A stretch of 64,000 bases of DNA from Aureimonas populi (lineage in GTDB: Bacteria; Pseudomonadota; Alphaproteobacteria; Rhizobiales; Rhizobiaceae). Below, piece after piece: positions 50,876-61,687 of this stretch (position 1 is the stretch's first letter; every line of letters begins with the position of its first letter). The notes below the pieces were generated by a model. It did not search any database, was not told the origin of the DNA, and saw only the letters and a list, made by a program, of their open reading frames with translations. A program made the position numbers and the translations under genes. The stretch spans positions 2,232,001-2,296,000 of the forward strand of contig NZ_CP072611.1 of the NCBI RefSeq assembly GCF_017815515.1, in the 5' to 3' direction.

Positions 50876-50891
50876 CTTTGGCGAGAAAACG

Positions 50892-51761
50892 ATGCGGAAA
50901 AAGAAACTGCTGCGAGAAACCCTCCTGGCTCTTTGGGCAGGTCTTCTCCTTTGGGTTGCATTCTTCTGGCCCGGTGGCGCTTCCGCGCAGCCCGTGGCCA
51001 CGCCGAACTTCATCGACCAGCGCCAGGCGGGGCCGCGTCCTGTTCTGCCGACTGCGTCCCGTATCCGGTTCCTGACGAGCCTCGACTATCCGCCGTTCAA
51101 CTTTCTCGATGCGCGGGGCCGTCTCACCGGCTTCCATGTCGAGCTGGCGCAACTGCTCTGCGACGAACTGGGGCTGATGGAGGTCTGCCAGATCGAAGCC
51201 CGGCCGTTCGACGAGCTTCTGCCCGCGCTGGAGGCCGGGGAGGGCGACGCGATCCTCGCCGGCCTTGCCATCACGTCCGACAGCCGCCGGCGTGTGGCCT
51301 TCACCGAATCCTTCTTCCGCTACCCGGCCCGTTTCGTGACCCGCGCCGACGCGCCGCTCGGCGCGGCCCTTCAGGCGGGCCTGCCGGCCGCGCGCATCGG
51401 CGTCGTCTCGGGCGCCGCGCACGAGGCGATGCTTGGCGCGTTCTTCCCGCGCGCCGAACGCGTCGGCTTCGCCAATCGCGAGGAGGCGCTGGAAGCGCTG
51501 AAAGGCGGGGAGATCGCCGCCGTCTTCGGCGACGGGGTGGGGCTGTCCTTCTGGCTCGCCGGAGAGGCGGCGGACGATTGCTGCGCCTTTTCGGGCGGGC
51601 CCTACTTCTCGGACGTCTTTCTGGGGGAGGGGCTGGCCGTGGCCGTGCGCCAAGACGACATCGCCCTCGCGCGGGCCTTCGACTACGCGCTGGCGCGCAT
51701 CGTGGAAGAGCGGCGTTTCTCCGAGCTTCTCCTGCGCTACTTCCCGGTCAGCGCGTTCTGA
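50892..51761 (+). CDS. Periplasmic substrate-binding protein (amino-acid ABC transporter type)
   Basis: A 289-residue class 3 solute-binding protein with a signal peptide ending ASAQ near residue 33. The mature part begins RIRFLTSLDYPPFNFLDARGRLTGFHVEL, shortened here to DYPPFNFLD and TGFHVEL, the classic amino-acid-binding start; DAILAGLAITSDSRR and the later EAAFGDGV-like loop follow. Two adjacent cysteines (DDCCAF) are unusual. No permease or ATPase genes are nearby, so it may be a sensor or an orphan. It is divergent from the GspE-domain glycosyltransferase with a 16-bp gap. Confidence 0.86.
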   Translation: MRKKKLLRETLLALWAGLLLWVAFFWPGGASAQPVATPNFIDQRQAGPRPVLPTASRIRFLTSLDYPPFNFLDARGRLTGFHVELAQLLCDELGLMEVCQIEARPFDELLPALEAGEGDAILAGLAITSDSRRRVAFTESFFRYPARFVTRADAPLGAALQAGLPAARIGVVSGAAHEAMLGAFFPRAERVGFANREEALEALKGGEIAAVFGDGVGLSFWLAGEAADDCCAFSGGPYFSDVFLGEGLAVAVRQDDIALARAFDYALARIVEERRFSELLLRYFPVSAF

Positions 51762-51853
51762 CGCCCCGTGTTGACGGGGACGGCCGGGTTTCCTAGACCC
51801 GCCGCAAGCGCGCGGGACCGCGCCTCCTGCCACGAGAAGCGGAACGAAAAGCC

Positions 51854-53524
51854 ATGGCCGAAGCGTCGAGCGCGCGGACCGAAGCGCCGAGCCTGATCGA
51901 GGAGGCGACACGCTCGGCCGCCTGGCCGTTCGAGGAAGCGCGCAAGATTCTCGAACGCGGCAAGGGCGCCCCGGGAGGCGAGGTGCTGTTCGAGACCGGC
52001 TACGGCCCTTCAGGCCTGCCCCATATCGGCACCTTCGGCGAGGTGGCGCGCACCTCCATGGTGCGCCATGCCTTCCGCGTGCTGACGGCCGATGCCGTGC
52101 CCACGCGCCTCATCTGCTTTTCCGACGACATGGACGGGCTGCGCAAGGTGCCGGAGAACGTGCCGAACCGCGAGATGATGGCCGCCTTCATCGGCAAGCC
52201 CCTGAGCCGCGTGCCGGACCCGTTCTCCAACGAGTATCCCTCCTTCGGCGCGGCCAACAATGCACGCCTGCGCGCGTTCCTGGACCGCTTCGGCTTCGAG
52301 TACGAATTCGCCTCGGCGACCGACTACTACACATCCGGCCGCTTCGACGAGACGCTCCTGAAGATGCTGGCAGTCTACGACGAGGTGATGGAGATCATCC
52401 TGCCCACGCTCGGGCCGGATCGCCGCGCCACCTACTCGCCCTTCCTGCCGATCTGCCCTCGCACGGGCGTCGTTCTCCAGGTGCCCATGGTGGAGCGGGA
52501 CGTTGCGGGCGGGCGCATCGCCTATGACGACCCGCAGACGGGCGAGCGCGTGTGGACGAGCGTCACCGGCGGCGCGGTGAAGTGCCAGTGGAAGGCGGAC
52601 TGGGCGCTGCGCTGGGCCGCTCTCGGCGTGGATTACGAGATGGCCGGGAAGGACCTGATCGACAGCGTCACCCTCTCCTCGAAGATCTGCAAGGCGCTGG
52701 GCGCCGAGCCGCCGGCGGGCTTCAACTATGAGCTCTTCCTCGACGAGAAGGGGCAGAAGATCTCCAAGTCGAAGGGCAACGGGCTGACCATCGACGACTG
52801 GCTGACCTACGCCTCGCCCGAAAGCCTGTCCCTCTACATGTTCGGCAAGCCGCGCGCGGCCAAGAAGCTGCATTTCGACGTCATCCCCAAGGCTGTGGAC
52901 GACTATTATTCCTTCGTCTCCGCCTATGGCCGGCAGGACGAGCGGCAGCGCCTGCAGAATCCGGTCTGGCACATCCATGGGGGCGAGCCGCCGCAAAGCC
53001 CCGTCTCGGTGCCTTTCGCCATGTTGCTGAACCTCGTCTCGGCCTCCAACGCCTCCAACAAGGAGACGCTCTGGGGCTTCATCTCGCGCTACGCCCCCGG
53101 CGTGACGGCGCAGAGCGAGCCGGAGCTCGACCGGCTCGTGGGCTACGCGCTGGCTTACTTCGAGGATTTCGTGCGCCCCTCCAAGCGCTTCCGCGCGCCC
53201 GACGAGGTGGAGCGCCGGGCCCTGGAGGAGCTCGACGCCAAGCTGGCCGGCCTGCCGCAAGGGGCCGACGCGGGCATGATCCAGGACGCGGTCCTGGATG
53301 TCGCCCGCCCGATCCCGCGCTATCAGGACGAGAAGAAGAAGGGGCCGGACGGCGGCCCCGGCGTTTCGGTGGAGTGGTTCTCCGCCCTCTACCAGATCCT
53401 CATCGGCCAGGAGCGCGGACCCCGCTTCGGCTCCTTCGTCGCGCTCTACGGCATTGAGGAGACCCGCGCCCTGATCCGCGAGGCGCTGGAGGGCCGGCTG
53501 GCAAGCCCGGCGGCCGGGAGCTAG
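51854..53524 (+). CDS. lysK: Lysine--tRNA ligase, class I
   Basis: A 556-residue class I lysyl-tRNA synthetase. Most bacteria use the unrelated class II enzyme; alphaproteobacteria commonly carry this archaeal-type form. The HIGH-like signature GLPHIGTF is near residue 58 and the KMSKS equivalent KISKSKGN is at 302-309. The C-terminal helical anticodon domain is complete. Its TAG stop overlaps the convergent SNase-like gene's stop within a CTAG. Confidence 0.95.
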   Translation: MAEASSARTEAPSLIEEATRSAAWPFEEARKILERGKGAPGGEVLFETGYGPSGLPHIGTFGEVARTSMVRHAFRVLTADAVPTRLICFSDDMDGLRKVPENVPNREMMAAFIGKPLSRVPDPFSNEYPSFGAANNARLRAFLDRFGFEYEFASATDYYTSGRFDETLLKMLAVYDEVMEIILPTLGPDRRATYSPFLPICPRTGVVLQVPMVERDVAGGRIAYDDPQTGERVWTSVTGGAVKCQWKADWALRWAALGVDYEMAGKDLIDSVTLSSKICKALGAEPPAGFNYELFLDEKGQKISKSKGNGLTIDDWLTYASPESLSLYMFGKPRAAKKLHFDVIPKAVDDYYSFVSAYGRQDERQRLQNPVWHIHGGEPPQSPVSVPFAMLLNLVSASNASNKETLWGFISRYAPGVTAQSEPELDRLVGYALAYFEDFVRPSKRFRAPDEVERRALEELDAKLAGLPQGADAGMIQDAVLDVARPIPRYQDEKKKGPDGGPGVSVEWFSALYQILIGQERGPRFGSFVALYGIEETRALIREALEGRLASPAAGS

Positions 53525-54276
53525 AGCCCTCCGGCCGCCCAGAGGCCGCGTCCCGCTTCCCGCGCGCGAGCCTCGGCCTCCTCGTAGCGGCTGCCGGGCT
53601 GGGCCTCGGCCCAGCCATTGGCCACCACCCATTCGCCCACATCCTCTTCGCCCGCCAGGCAAGGCGCGGAGGCGCCGGCGGCAAGGGTTTCCGGCAGTGC
53701 GCAAAGCACCGGCTGGCGCGCCAGATAGGCCCTCAGCGCCTCGCGCGCCTCAGCGCCGCAGGCGGAGCCGTCCCGGCAGAGGGCATCGGCGGGCAGCGGC
53801 ACCACGCCGCTCAGCGACACCGGCTGCTCGTCCAGAAGCAGCGTGCCGGAATCGGCAGCGCCCGGCGCGCGAAAGAGCCTGAACTGCGGCGGCCCGGACG
53901 GCGCGGCCTCCCGCGGCAGCGGCAGATCCTCTGGAGGGGGTGAATCGCTCGTTCCGCCCGGCGCGGGGGCCTGCGTCTCGGCCGGTGCGTCGGCTTCGGG
54001 CGGTTGCACGCTTCGCCCGGCCCCTTCGCGCAGGCGCTGAAGATGAAGCTGGCCGGGCGTCGGCGCGGGCGCCTCGGCCTGCGCGGTCTGCGTGCCGGCC
54101 GGCACCTCCGCGTCCTGCGGCGCCGGCGCTTCCACGGGAGGGGCCGAGGGGGCAGGGGCCTCCAGCCGCGCGCTGCCGGCCAGCAGCGCAGGGCTTTCGG
54201 GAAGGGCGAGAAGGCCGAGGCCGATCACCGCCGCAAGGCCCGCGCCGATCTTCAGGGATTGCTTCAAGGTCTCCAT
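53521..54276 (-). CDS. Thermonuclease-like (SNase fold) secreted protein
   Basis: A 251-residue protein with an N-terminal hydrophobic segment (about residues 8-30) that acts as a signal anchor, a Pro/Ala-rich region to about 130, and a C-terminal part similar to the staphylococcal nuclease fold: ending [10 protein letters not shown] and [23 protein letters not shown] pattern. The nuclease's catalytic arginines and aspartates are not clearly conserved, so it may be an inactive relative. It overlaps the lysK stop. Confidence 0.65.
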   Translation of the reverse strand: METLKQSLKIGAGLAAVIGLGLLALPESPALLAGSARLEAPAPSAPPVEAPAPQDAEVPAGTQTAQAEAPAPTPGQLHLQRLREGAGRSVQPPEADAPAETQAPAPGGTSDSPPPEDLPLPREAAPSGPPQFRLFRAPGAADSGTLLLDEQPVSLSGVVPLPADALCRDGSACGAEAREALRAYLARQPVLCALPETLAAGASAPCLAGEEDVGEWVVANGWAEAQPGSRYEEAEARAREAGRGLWAAGGL

Positions 54277-54353
54277 CTCACCTGCCTCGCCGACATGGGA
54301 TCACGCCCAGTCCCATGCCATGGAAGATGATGCGCGGACAGCGTCGGGAAAGG

Positions 54354-54995
54354 CTATTGGCTGGCCCAGAGGATGCGGGCGATCCACTCGATCTCCTCCA
54401 CCGCGAACTGCCGGTCGGGATAATCGGGATTGACGGAGGCCAGCTCGATGGTGCGTGCGGTGCGGCGCTGGAGCACCTTTACCATCACTTCGCCATCGCG
54501 CGTGCGCGCGACCACCCGGTCGCCCCGCCGCACCGGCGCGCCGGGCGCGACGATCACGGTGTCGCCGTCGCGGTAGAGCGGCATCATCGACTGGCCGGAC
54601 ACCTCCAGCGCATAAACCGGCTCGTTCGTGCCGGGGGGCAGCTCGATCTCGTCCCACCCCTGTCCGGCGGGAAAGCCGGCATCGTCGAAGAAACCGTTCG
54701 AGCCGGCCTCCGCGAAGCCGAGCAGCGGCACCGTGCGGCCGCCTTGCAGGAGGCGAGGGTCGGGCGGGGGCGCGACGAGGTCGGTGAAGCTCTCCAGCCG
54801 CGTTCCCGTCGCGTCCAGAATCTTCGAAAGCGATTCGGTGGAGGGCCAGCGCGCCCGCCCGTCCGCCGCCAGCCGCTTCGATTTGTTGAAGGTGGTGGGA
54901 TCGAGCCCCGCGCGCCGCGCCAGCCCCGACGGCGAAAGGCCGTGGCGGGCCGCCAGGGCGTCTATCGCGCTCCAGATCCGCTCATGCGACAGCAT
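54354..54995 (-). CDS. S24 (LexA/CI-like) family transcriptional repressor
   Basis: A 213-residue HTH regulator with a C-terminal S24 peptidase domain. The N-terminal helix-turn-helix covers about residues 12-40 (LSPSGLARRAGLDPTTFNKSK). The self-cleavage dyad is S136 in VSGQSMMP and K173 in EVMVKVL, 37 residues apart as in LexA and phage repressors. Regulation by DNA damage is possible but not proven; LexA itself has a different N-terminus. It stands alone between an SNase-like gene and a divergent YihY gene. Confidence 0.88.
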   Translation of the reverse strand: MLSHERIWSAIDALAARHGLSPSGLARRAGLDPTTFNKSKRLAADGRARWPSTESLSKILDATGTRLESFTDLVAPPPDPRLLQGGRTVPLLGFAEAGSNGFFDDAGFPAGQGWDEIELPPGTNEPVYALEVSGQSMMPLYRDGDTVIVAPGAPVRRGDRVVARTRDGEVMVKVLQRRTARTIELASVNPDYPDRQFAVEEIEWIARILWASQ

Positions 54996-55196
54996 CGGCC
55001 TTGGCCTTCCCGATGCGCGAGGCCCATCGCTCGGGCTGCGCTCCTGCACGAAAACTCTAGAGGAATATAAACCTTGTCGCAAGCAGCCACTGGCGTGGCG
55101 GAACTTCGGCGTTAATGTGGCATTGGATCGTGGGGGGCACTGGATCGGGTGTGTTTTCCCACGTCTGTTCGAGCGTCCACGCAGAGGAAGTCCCTC

Positions 55197-56267
55197 ATGG
55201 CGGATAAAAGTCTCCGCTTCACCCCCTCCACGACCGACGAGATGCGCCGGCGCGCCAGCGAGCCGGGCAGGGGGCGGGATGCGGCCGGGCCGTTCGATAT
55301 TCCTCCCGCCGGCTGGAAGGACATCGCCGCGAGGCTCTACGTCTCCTTCTTCGAGGATCGCATCATGCTGATCGCGGCAGGGGCGACCTTCTATCTGCTT
55401 CTGGCCCTTTTCCCGACTTTTGCGGTCTTCGTCTCCGCCTATGGCTACGTGGCGGACCCCAACACCATTGCGGACCACATCGCCTTCATCGGCCAGTTCC
55501 TGCCGCAGGCGGGGACCGACCTCCTGACGGCGCAGCTCGAGACGCTGATATCCCAGGACCCGGCATCCCTCTCCCTGACCTTCGTCACGGGCCTGCTCTT
55601 TGCCATGTGGAGCGCGAACAACGGGGTGAAGACGCTGTTCGAGGCGATGAACGTCGCCTATGGCGAGCAGGAGGATCGCAGCTTCATCAAGCTGAACGCG
55701 GTCGCCTTCTGCTTCACCATCGGCGGCATCCTGCTGGCCACGGTCATGCTCGTCGCGGTTGGCATCATCCCCGCGGTCATGGCGCTTGTCGGCGCGCAGA
55801 GCTTCACCGATGAGCTGGTCCTCCTGGGGCGCTGGCCGGCGGCGTTTGCCTTCATCGTGCTCGCCATCGCGCTGATCTACCGCTTCGGCCCGAGCCGCAC
55901 CCGCGCGCAATGGCGCTGGGTGATGCTGGGGGCGGTGCTGACCGCCGCCGTCTGGCTCGTCGCCTCCATCGGGTTCTCCTGGTATCTCCAGAACTTCGCC
56001 AATTACGGCGCGATGTACGGCTCGCTCGGTGCGGTCATCGGCTTCATGATGTGGGTCTGGATCTCGTCGATGATCTTCATCGTCGGGGCCGAGATCAACG
56101 CCGAGATGGAGCACCAGACCGCGCGTGACACGACGAAGGCGGGCGACCGGCCGCTGGGCGCGCGCGGCGCGCGCGTGGCCGATACGATCGGCCAGTCCAC
56201 CGCCAAGGTCCACGAGCCGACCCCCGAGAAGCGCAGCTTCATCAAGCGCAAGCGGCGCCGGCTCTGA
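55197..56267 (+). CDS. YihY/virulence factor BrkB family membrane protein
   Basis: A 356-residue inner-membrane protein of the YihY/BrkB family with six hydrophobic helices between about residues 58 and 300, including LIAAGATFYLLLALFPTF and the C-terminal YGSLGAVIGFMMWVW. The tail (after 315) is basic and cytosolic. The role is unknown, despite old labels as ribonuclease BN. The ATG at 55197 has an AGAGGAAG site. It ends in a bidirectional terminator shared with the fad operon. Confidence 0.92.
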   Translation: MADKSLRFTPSTTDEMRRRASEPGRGRDAAGPFDIPPAGWKDIAARLYVSFFEDRIMLIAAGATFYLLLALFPTFAVFVSAYGYVADPNTIADHIAFIGQFLPQAGTDLLTAQLETLISQDPASLSLTFVTGLLFAMWSANNGVKTLFEAMNVAYGEQEDRSFIKLNAVAFCFTIGGILLATVMLVAVGIIPAVMALVGAQSFTDELVLLGRWPAAFAFIVLAIALIYRFGPSRTRAQWRWVMLGAVLTAAVWLVASIGFSWYLQNFANYGAMYGSLGAVIGFMMWVWISSMIFIVGAEINAEMEHQTARDTTKAGDRPLGARGARVADTIGQSTAKVHEPTPEKRSFIKRKRRRL

Positions 56268-56302
56268 AAAAAGGGCCGGTGGATCGCTCCACCGGCCCTT
56301 TG
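56268..56302. terminator. Bidirectional terminator between YihY gene and fadJ
   Basis: AAAGGGCCGGTGGA, TCGC loop and TCCACCGGCCCTTT give a 14-bp perfect stem. On the minus strand a six-T run follows, so it terminates the fad operon well; on the plus strand there are only three T residues. Confidence 0.85.
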
Positions 56303-56315
56303 ACGTCGGTCCGCC

Positions 56316-58520
56316 TCAGGCCGCCTGCGCGGTCTTCGGGGCGAAGCGCTTGTAGAAGCTGTCTCCGCTCGCGGCCATTTCGCGCAGGAGCGGCGTGGGG
56401 GCGAAGCGCTCGCCGTAGCGGGCTTCCAGCGCCTCGCACATCGCCACGAAGGCCTTGGCGCCCATGCCGTCGATATAGGAGATGGTGCCCCCGGTATAAG
56501 GCGCGTAGCCGAAGCCGAGGATCGAGCCGACATCGGCCTCGCGCGGGTCCACCACCACACCTTCCTCCATCGTGCGGGCCGCCTCCAGCGCCATGGTCAC
56601 GAGGAAGCGCTGCTGCAACTCCGCGTAATCCACCTCTTCGGCCTTCTTCTGCGGGAAGAGGGCCTTGAGGCCGGACCAGAGATGCTTCCTGGCGGGCTTT
56701 TCAGGATAGTCGTAGAACCCCTTGCCGCCCTTGCGCCCGATCCGGCCTTCCTCGACCAGCCGGTTCACGAGCTGGAAGTGCTGCGGGTTCACCGCGGCCT
56801 CTCCCTCGTCGGCGATGGTCGCCTTCATGATCTTCTGGGAGAGGTCGATGGCGACCTCGTCGTTGAGCGCCAGCGGGCCGACCGGCATGCCGGCCGCCCG
56901 CGCGGCGTTCTCGATCATCGGGGCAGGCACGCCCTCCACGAGCATGTCGTAGGCTTCCGAGATGTAGCGCAGCACGCAGCGGTTGGCGAAGAAGCCGCGC
57001 GTGTCGTTGACGACGATCGGCGTTTTCCGGATCGCGCGCACGAAATCGAGCGCGGTCGCCAGCGCCTCGTCGCCCGTCTCCTCGCCGAGGATCACCTCCG
57101 TCAGCATCATCCGATCGACGGGTGAAAAGAAGTGAATGCCGATGAAGCGCTTCGTATCGGGGAAGCTGCCGGCAAGGCTGGTGATCGGGATGGTGGAGGT
57201 GTTGGAAGCGAAGATCGCGCCTTCCTTCATCGCCGCCGCCGCGCGCGCGATGACGTCCGCCTTGACCTTGCGGTCCTCGAACACCGCTTCCACCACCAGA
57301 TCGACGTCGGACAGCGCCGAATAGTCGGGCGTGGCGGTGATCTTGGCCAGAAGCGCCTCCGCATCCTCCTTCGTCGCGCGGCCCTTCTTGACGAGGCCCT
57401 CCATCAGCGTCCGGGAATGCGCGCGGCCCTTGTCGGCCGCCTCCTGGTCGCGGTCGATGAGGACCACGTCGAGCCCGGCCCTGGCAGAGACATAGGCGAT
57501 GCCCGCCCCCATGAAGCCCGCGCCGATGACGGCGACCTTCCCGAGCCTGGCCGCGGGCACGCCGGCGGGGCGCCGCGCGCCCTTGTTCAGCTCCTGCATC
57601 GAGACGAAGAGCGAGCGGATCATCATCGCGGCTTCGGTGGTCTGGAGCACGTGGGCGAAATAGCGCTGCTCGATCTTCAGCGCCGTGTCCATCGGCACGA
57701 GAAGCCCCTCATAGACGCATTTCACGATGGCGCGCGCGCCAGGGTAATTGTCGTAGGTCTCCTTGCGGTAGAGCGAGGCCACCGCCGGCCAGACCTGCGC
57801 GCCCGCCGCCGAGTAGACCGGCCCGGACGGCAGCTTGAAGCCCTTCTCGTCCCACGGCTTCACCGGCTTGAGGCCCGCCTTCAGCATCTCCCTGGCCTTG
57901 GCCACCAGCTCGTCCTCGCCGGCCACCACCTCGTCGATCAGCTTCATGCGCTTGGCCTTGTCGGCCGTGAGCGTCTGCCCCTGGAGCAGCATCTGAAGCG
58001 CGCTTTGCGTGTCGGCCATGCGCGGCACGCGCTGCGTGCCCCCGGCGCCGGGGAAGATGCCGACCTTCACCTCCGGCAGGCCCATCTTGGCGTCCTTGGC
58101 CGCCACGCGCCCGTGGCACGCCAGCGCCAGCTCGAAGCCACCGCCCATGCAGGTGCCGTTGATGGCCGCGACATAGGGCTTGCCCGAGGTTTCGAGCTTG
58201 CGCCAGATGCGCCCCATCTCGCCGCAGCGCTCGAACAGCTCGGCCACGGCGGCCTCGCGGTTCTCCGCGAGCTTGGCCTCGTAGGCGTCGAACATGCCGC
58301 GCAGCATCTTGAGGTCGGCGCCGCCGGTGAAGGAGCCCTTCTTGCCGGAGGTGATGACGACGCCCTTGACCGCCTCGTCGGCCGTCAGTTCGTCCACGAA
58401 GGCGTCGATCTCGCGCAGCACCTCCTCGGTGAACACGTTCATCGAGCGGTCGCTCATGTCCCAGGTGACGACGGCGATCCCGTCCTCGTCCCGCGAGAGC
58501 GTGAAGTTCCTGTAAGCCAT
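56316..58520 (-). CDS. fadJ: Multifunctional fatty acid oxidation protein (enoyl-CoA hydratase / 3-hydroxyacyl-CoA dehydrogenase)
   Basis: A 734-residue bifunctional beta-oxidation enzyme. The N-terminal crotonase part (about 1-290) has [11 protein letters not shown] and [25 protein letters not shown] sequence ([10 protein letters not shown] shown). The NAD-binding part starts with [16 protein letters not shown] near 330, and the C-terminal dehydrogenase domains follow. It hydrates enoyl-CoA and oxidises the 3-hydroxy product. It lies 12 bp after the thiolase gene in the operon. Confidence 0.93.
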   Translation of the reverse strand: MAYRNFTLSRDEDGIAVVTWDMSDRSMNVFTEEVLREIDAFVDELTADEAVKGVVITSGKKGSFTGGADLKMLRGMFDAYEAKLAENREAAVAELFERCGEMGRIWRKLETSGKPYVAAINGTCMGGGFELALACHGRVAAKDAKMGLPEVKVGIFPGAGGTQRVPRMADTQSALQMLLQGQTLTADKAKRMKLIDEVVAGEDELVAKAREMLKAGLKPVKPWDEKGFKLPSGPVYSAAGAQVWPAVASLYRKETYDNYPGARAIVKCVYEGLLVPMDTALKIEQRYFAHVLQTTEAAMMIRSLFVSMQELNKGARRPAGVPAARLGKVAVIGAGFMGAGIAYVSARAGLDVVLIDRDQEAADKGRAHSRTLMEGLVKKGRATKEDAEALLAKITATPDYSALSDVDLVVEAVFEDRKVKADVIARAAAAMKEGAIFASNTSTIPITSLAGSFPDTKRFIGIHFFSPVDRMMLTEVILGEETGDEALATALDFVRAIRKTPIVVNDTRGFFANRCVLRYISEAYDMLVEGVPAPMIENAARAAGMPVGPLALNDEVAIDLSQKIMKATIADEGEAAVNPQHFQLVNRLVEEGRIGRKGGKGFYDYPEKPARKHLWSGLKALFPQKKAEEVDYAELQQRFLVTMALEAARTMEEGVVVDPREADVGSILGFGYAPYTGGTISYIDGMGAKAFVAMCEALEARYGERFAPTPLLREMAASGDSFYKRFAPKTAQAA

Positions 58521-58532
58521 CCGTCTTCTCCC

Positions 58533-59741
58533 TCAGACGCGTTCGATGATCGTCGCCGTGCCCATGCCCGCTCCGATGCAGAGCGTGACGAGGGCCGTGG
58601 TCTTGTTCTGCCGCTCCAGCTCGTCCAGCACCGTGCCGAGGATCATCGCCCCCGTGGCGCCCAGCGGATGGCCCATGGCGATGGCGCCGCCATTGACGTT
58701 CATCTGGTCCGGATCGATCTCGAAGGCCTGAAGATAGCGAAGGACGACCGCCGCGAAGGCCTCGTTCAGTTCGAACAGGTCGATATCGGAAAGCTGCATC
58801 CCGGCGCGCTTCAGGAGTTTCTCCGTCACGTCCACCGGGCCGGTCAGCATCAAAGCGGGGTCCGAGCCGATATTGGCGAAGGCGCGGATGCGCGCGCGCG
58901 GCTTGGCGCCGAGGATCGCGCCGCCTTCCCGGGAGCCCAGGAGCACGGCGCCCGCGCCGTCCACGATGCCGGACGAATTGCCGGCGTGATGGACGTGGTT
59001 CACCGCTTCAAGCTCGGGATGGGCCTGGATGCCCACCGCGTCATAGCCGCCCATCTCGCCATGCATGGCGAAGGAGGCGTTGAGCGAGCCCAGCGACTGC
59101 ATGTCGGTGGCAGGGCGCATGTGCTCGTCGCGGTCGAGGATGGTGAGGCCGTTCTGGTCCTTCACCGGCACGACCGAGCGGGCGAACCGGCCTTCTTCCC
59201 AGCTTTTGGCGGCGCGCTTCTGGCTTTCCACCGCATAGGCGTCCACGTCGTCGCGCGAGAAGCCGTATTTCGTGGCGATGAGGTCGGCCGAGACGCCCTG
59301 CGGCATGAAATAGGAGGGGATGCCGACCGAGGGGTCCATGATCCACGCGCCGCCGGACATGCCCATGCCCACGCGCGACATGGATTCCACGCCGCCCGCG
59401 ATGACGAGGTCGTCCGCCCCTTGCGCGATCTTGGCCGCCCCCAGATTGATGGCGTCGAGGCCCGACGCGCAGAAGCGCGAAATCTGGATGCCGGGCGCGG
59501 AGAAGGCGTATCCGGCCTCGAAGGCCGAGGCGCGCGGGATGACGGAGCCCGCTTCGCCCACCGGATCGACGCAGCCGAAGATGATGTCGTCCACCCGTGC
59601 CGTGTCGATCCCGTTGCGTGCCCGAAGCGCCTCCAGAACCTTGGCGCCGAGGCGCACGGCGGGCACCTCGTGGAGCGAGCCGTCCTTCTTGCCGCGACCG
59701 CGCGGCGTGCGAACGTGGTCGTAGATATAGGCCTCGGCCAT
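58533..59741 (-). CDS. fadA: Acetyl-CoA acyltransferase (thiolase)
   Basis: A 402-residue thiolase that cleaves 3-ketoacyl-CoA to acetyl-CoA. The nucleophilic cysteine is in [10 protein letters not shown], and [22 protein letters not shown] and CIGAGMG complete the active site. The ATG at 59741 has a GGGAGAG site. It is the middle gene of the ACAD-fadA-fadJ operon. Confidence 0.94.
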   Translation of the reverse strand: MAEAYIYDHVRTPRGRGKKDGSLHEVPAVRLGAKVLEALRARNGIDTARVDDIIFGCVDPVGEAGSVIPRASAFEAGYAFSAPGIQISRFCASGLDAINLGAAKIAQGADDLVIAGGVESMSRVGMGMSGGAWIMDPSVGIPSYFMPQGVSADLIATKYGFSRDDVDAYAVESQKRAAKSWEEGRFARSVVPVKDQNGLTILDRDEHMRPATDMQSLGSLNASFAMHGEMGGYDAVGIQAHPELEAVNHVHHAGNSSGIVDGAGAVLLGSREGGAILGAKPRARIRAFANIGSDPALMLTGPVDVTEKLLKRAGMQLSDIDLFELNEAFAAVVLRYLQAFEIDPDQMNVNGGAIAMGHPLGATGAMILGTVLDELERQNKTTALVTLCIGAGMGTATIIERV

Positions 59742-59815
59742 GTTTCTCTCCCTTTGATGTCGTCGCATATGAGGTGGCCGGGCGCTCTCTCAAGGGCGCG
59801 CCCGGCCCGTCCGCC

Positions 59816-61609
59816 TCAGAAGGCCTCGGCGTCCAGCGCCATCATCGAATCGGCGCCCGAGGAGATGCGGGCCAGATGCGCCGCCGTCTCCGGCATCAGG
59901 CGCTCCATGAAGAATTTGCCCGTCACGAGCTTGGCCTTGAGGAACGCCTCGTCGCCGTCTCCGGCCGCCAGCTTCTCCTGCGCGGCCTTCACCGAAAGGC
60001 CCCACATGTAGCCGAGCGCGACGAGGCCGAAGAGGTGCATGTAGTCGTTGGAAGCCGCGCCCGCATGGTCGGGCTTGGCCATGGCGTTCTGCATCAGCCA
60101 CATGGTGGCCTGCTGGAGGTCGTTCAGGCCCTTCTTGATCCCCTTGGTGTAGGGGGCCAGCGCCTCGTCGGAGCGGTTCTCCTCGGCGAACTTGCCGACC
60201 TCGGCGAAGAAGGCCTGGATGGCGCGCCCGCCATTGAGGCCGAGCTTGCGGCCCACGAGATCGAGCGCCTGGATGCCGTTCGCGCCCTCGTAGATCTGCG
60301 CGATGCGCGCGTCGCGCACGAACTGCTCCATGCCCCATTCGGCGATGTAGCCGTGGCCGCCATAGACCTGCTGCGCCATCACCGCGTTCTCGAAGCCCTT
60401 GTCGGTCAGAACGCCCTTGATGACCGGCGTGAGCAGGCCCATCCAGTCGTCCGCCGCCTGCCGCGCCGCCTCGTCCTCGGCCAGATGCGACAGGTCGCCC
60501 TTCAGCGCCGTGTAGAGAACGAGCGCCCGGCCCGCCTCGTTGACCGCGCGCATCGTCATCAGCATCCGGCGGATATCCGGATGGACGATAAGGGGATCGG
60601 CCGCCTTGTCCCTGGCCTTGGGCCCGGAGAGGGCGCGGCCCTGGAGGCGGTCCTTGGCGTAGGTCACGGCGTTCTGGTAAGCGATCTCGGAGATGGCCAG
60701 ACCCTGGATGCCGACACCGAGCCGCGCCTCGTTCATCATCGTGAACATGGCGCGAAGGCCCTTGTGCGCCTCGCCGATGAGGTAGCCCGTCGCCTCGTCG
60801 TAGTTCATGACGCAGGTGGCGTTGCCGTGGATGCCCATCTTCTCCTCGATGGCGCCGCAGCTCACGCCGTTGCGCCCGCCCGCCTCGCCGGCATCGTCCG
60901 GCAGGAATTTCGGCACGATGAAGAGCGAGATGCCCTTGGTGCCCTCCGGCGCCCCGTCGATGCGCGCCAGCACCAGATGGATGATGTTGTCGGAGAGGTC
61001 GTGCTCGCCCGCCGAGATGAAGATCTTCTGGCCCGATATCCTGTAGCTGCCGTCCGCCTGCGGGGTGGCGCGGGTGCGCAGGAGTCCGAGATCCGTGCCG
61101 CAATGCGGCTCGGTGAGGTTCATCGTGCCGGTCCACGAACCCTCGATCATCCGCGGCAGATAGGCCTCCTTCTGCTCGGGCGAGCCGTGCTGCTGGATGG
61201 CCGCGATGGCCCCGCGGGTCAGCCCCGGATACATGGCGAAGGCCATGTTCGCCGAGGACATGAACTCGTTGACCGAAGCCGCCAGCACATGCGGAAGACC
61301 CTGTCCGCCATAGGCCGGATCGGCCGAAAGCCCGCCCCAGCCCGCCTCTCGGAACTGGTCGTAGGCCGCCTTGAAGCCCTGCGGGGTGGCCACGGAGCCG
61401 TCCTCGGCCCGCTTGCAACCCTCGCGATCGCCGATCTGGTTGAGCGGGTGGAACACCTCGGAGGCGAACTTGCCGCCCTCGCCGAGGATCGCCTCCACCA
61501 CATCCGCCGAGGCATCCGAGAAGCCGGGCAGGTTGTCGTAGCGCGCGATCCGCAGAAGATCGTTCAGAACGAAGAGCGTGTCGGCGACGGGGGCTTGATA
61601 GACCGGCAT
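59816..61609 (-). CDS. Acyl-CoA dehydrogenase with extra C-terminal domain
   Basis: A 597-residue acyl-CoA dehydrogenase of the long alphaproteobacterial class. Core features are MNLTEPHCGTDLGLLRT, KIFISAGEHDLSDNI and the catalytic glutamate in QIYEGANGIQALDL; the last 130 residues form the extra helical domain. It performs the first step of beta-oxidation with an electron-transferring flavoprotein. The ATG at 61609 has a strong AGGAGGAAG site. Its upstream region holds a palindromic operator-like element. It is the first gene of the operon. Confidence 0.93.
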   Translation of the reverse strand: MPVYQAPVADTLFVLNDLLRIARYDNLPGFSDASADVVEAILGEGGKFASEVFHPLNQIGDREGCKRAEDGSVATPQGFKAAYDQFREAGWGGLSADPAYGGQGLPHVLAASVNEFMSSANMAFAMYPGLTRGAIAAIQQHGSPEQKEAYLPRMIEGSWTGTMNLTEPHCGTDLGLLRTRATPQADGSYRISGQKIFISAGEHDLSDNIIHLVLARIDGAPEGTKGISLFIVPKFLPDDAGEAGGRNGVSCGAIEEKMGIHGNATCVMNYDEATGYLIGEAHKGLRAMFTMMNEARLGVGIQGLAISEIAYQNAVTYAKDRLQGRALSGPKARDKAADPLIVHPDIRRMLMTMRAVNEAGRALVLYTALKGDLSHLAEDEAARQAADDWMGLLTPVIKGVLTDKGFENAVMAQQVYGGHGYIAEWGMEQFVRDARIAQIYEGANGIQALDLVGRKLGLNGGRAIQAFFAEVGKFAEENRSDEALAPYTKGIKKGLNDLQQATMWLMQNAMAKPDHAGAASNDYMHLFGLVALGYMWGLSVKAAQEKLAAGDGDEAFLKAKLVTGKFFMERLMPETAAHLARISSGADSMMALDAEAF

Positions 61610-61646
61610 GGGACTTCCTCCTCCGAACGGGCATGCGCCCGGTCGA

Positions 61647-61669
61647 TTGACGTTTGCGTAAACGTAATT
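61647..61669. promoter_or_regulatory. Palindromic operator-like site upstream of the fad operon
   Basis: ACGTTT (61650-61655) and AAACGT (61660-61665) flank a GCGT centre, about 40 bp upstream of the acyl-CoA dehydrogenase start. The shape fits operators of MerR-type LiuR-like regulators of acyl-CoA degradation, whose published motifs centre on similar ACGT-containing palindromes. The MerR gene immediately upstream is the likely binder. Confidence 0.5.
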
Positions 61670-61687
61670 CTGCCGACAGATACCAAC

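Noticed and set aside
54354..54995. S24 repressor taken as LexA
   Set aside because: The dyad spacing fits LexA, but the N-terminal helix-turn-helix is phage-repressor-like and not the LexA winged helix, so I did not assign lexA.
57132..60011. A 959-codon plus-strand frame
   Set aside because: Antisense to the fadJ, fadA and acyl-CoA dehydrogenase genes, with low-complexity His/Arg composition and no recognisable domain.
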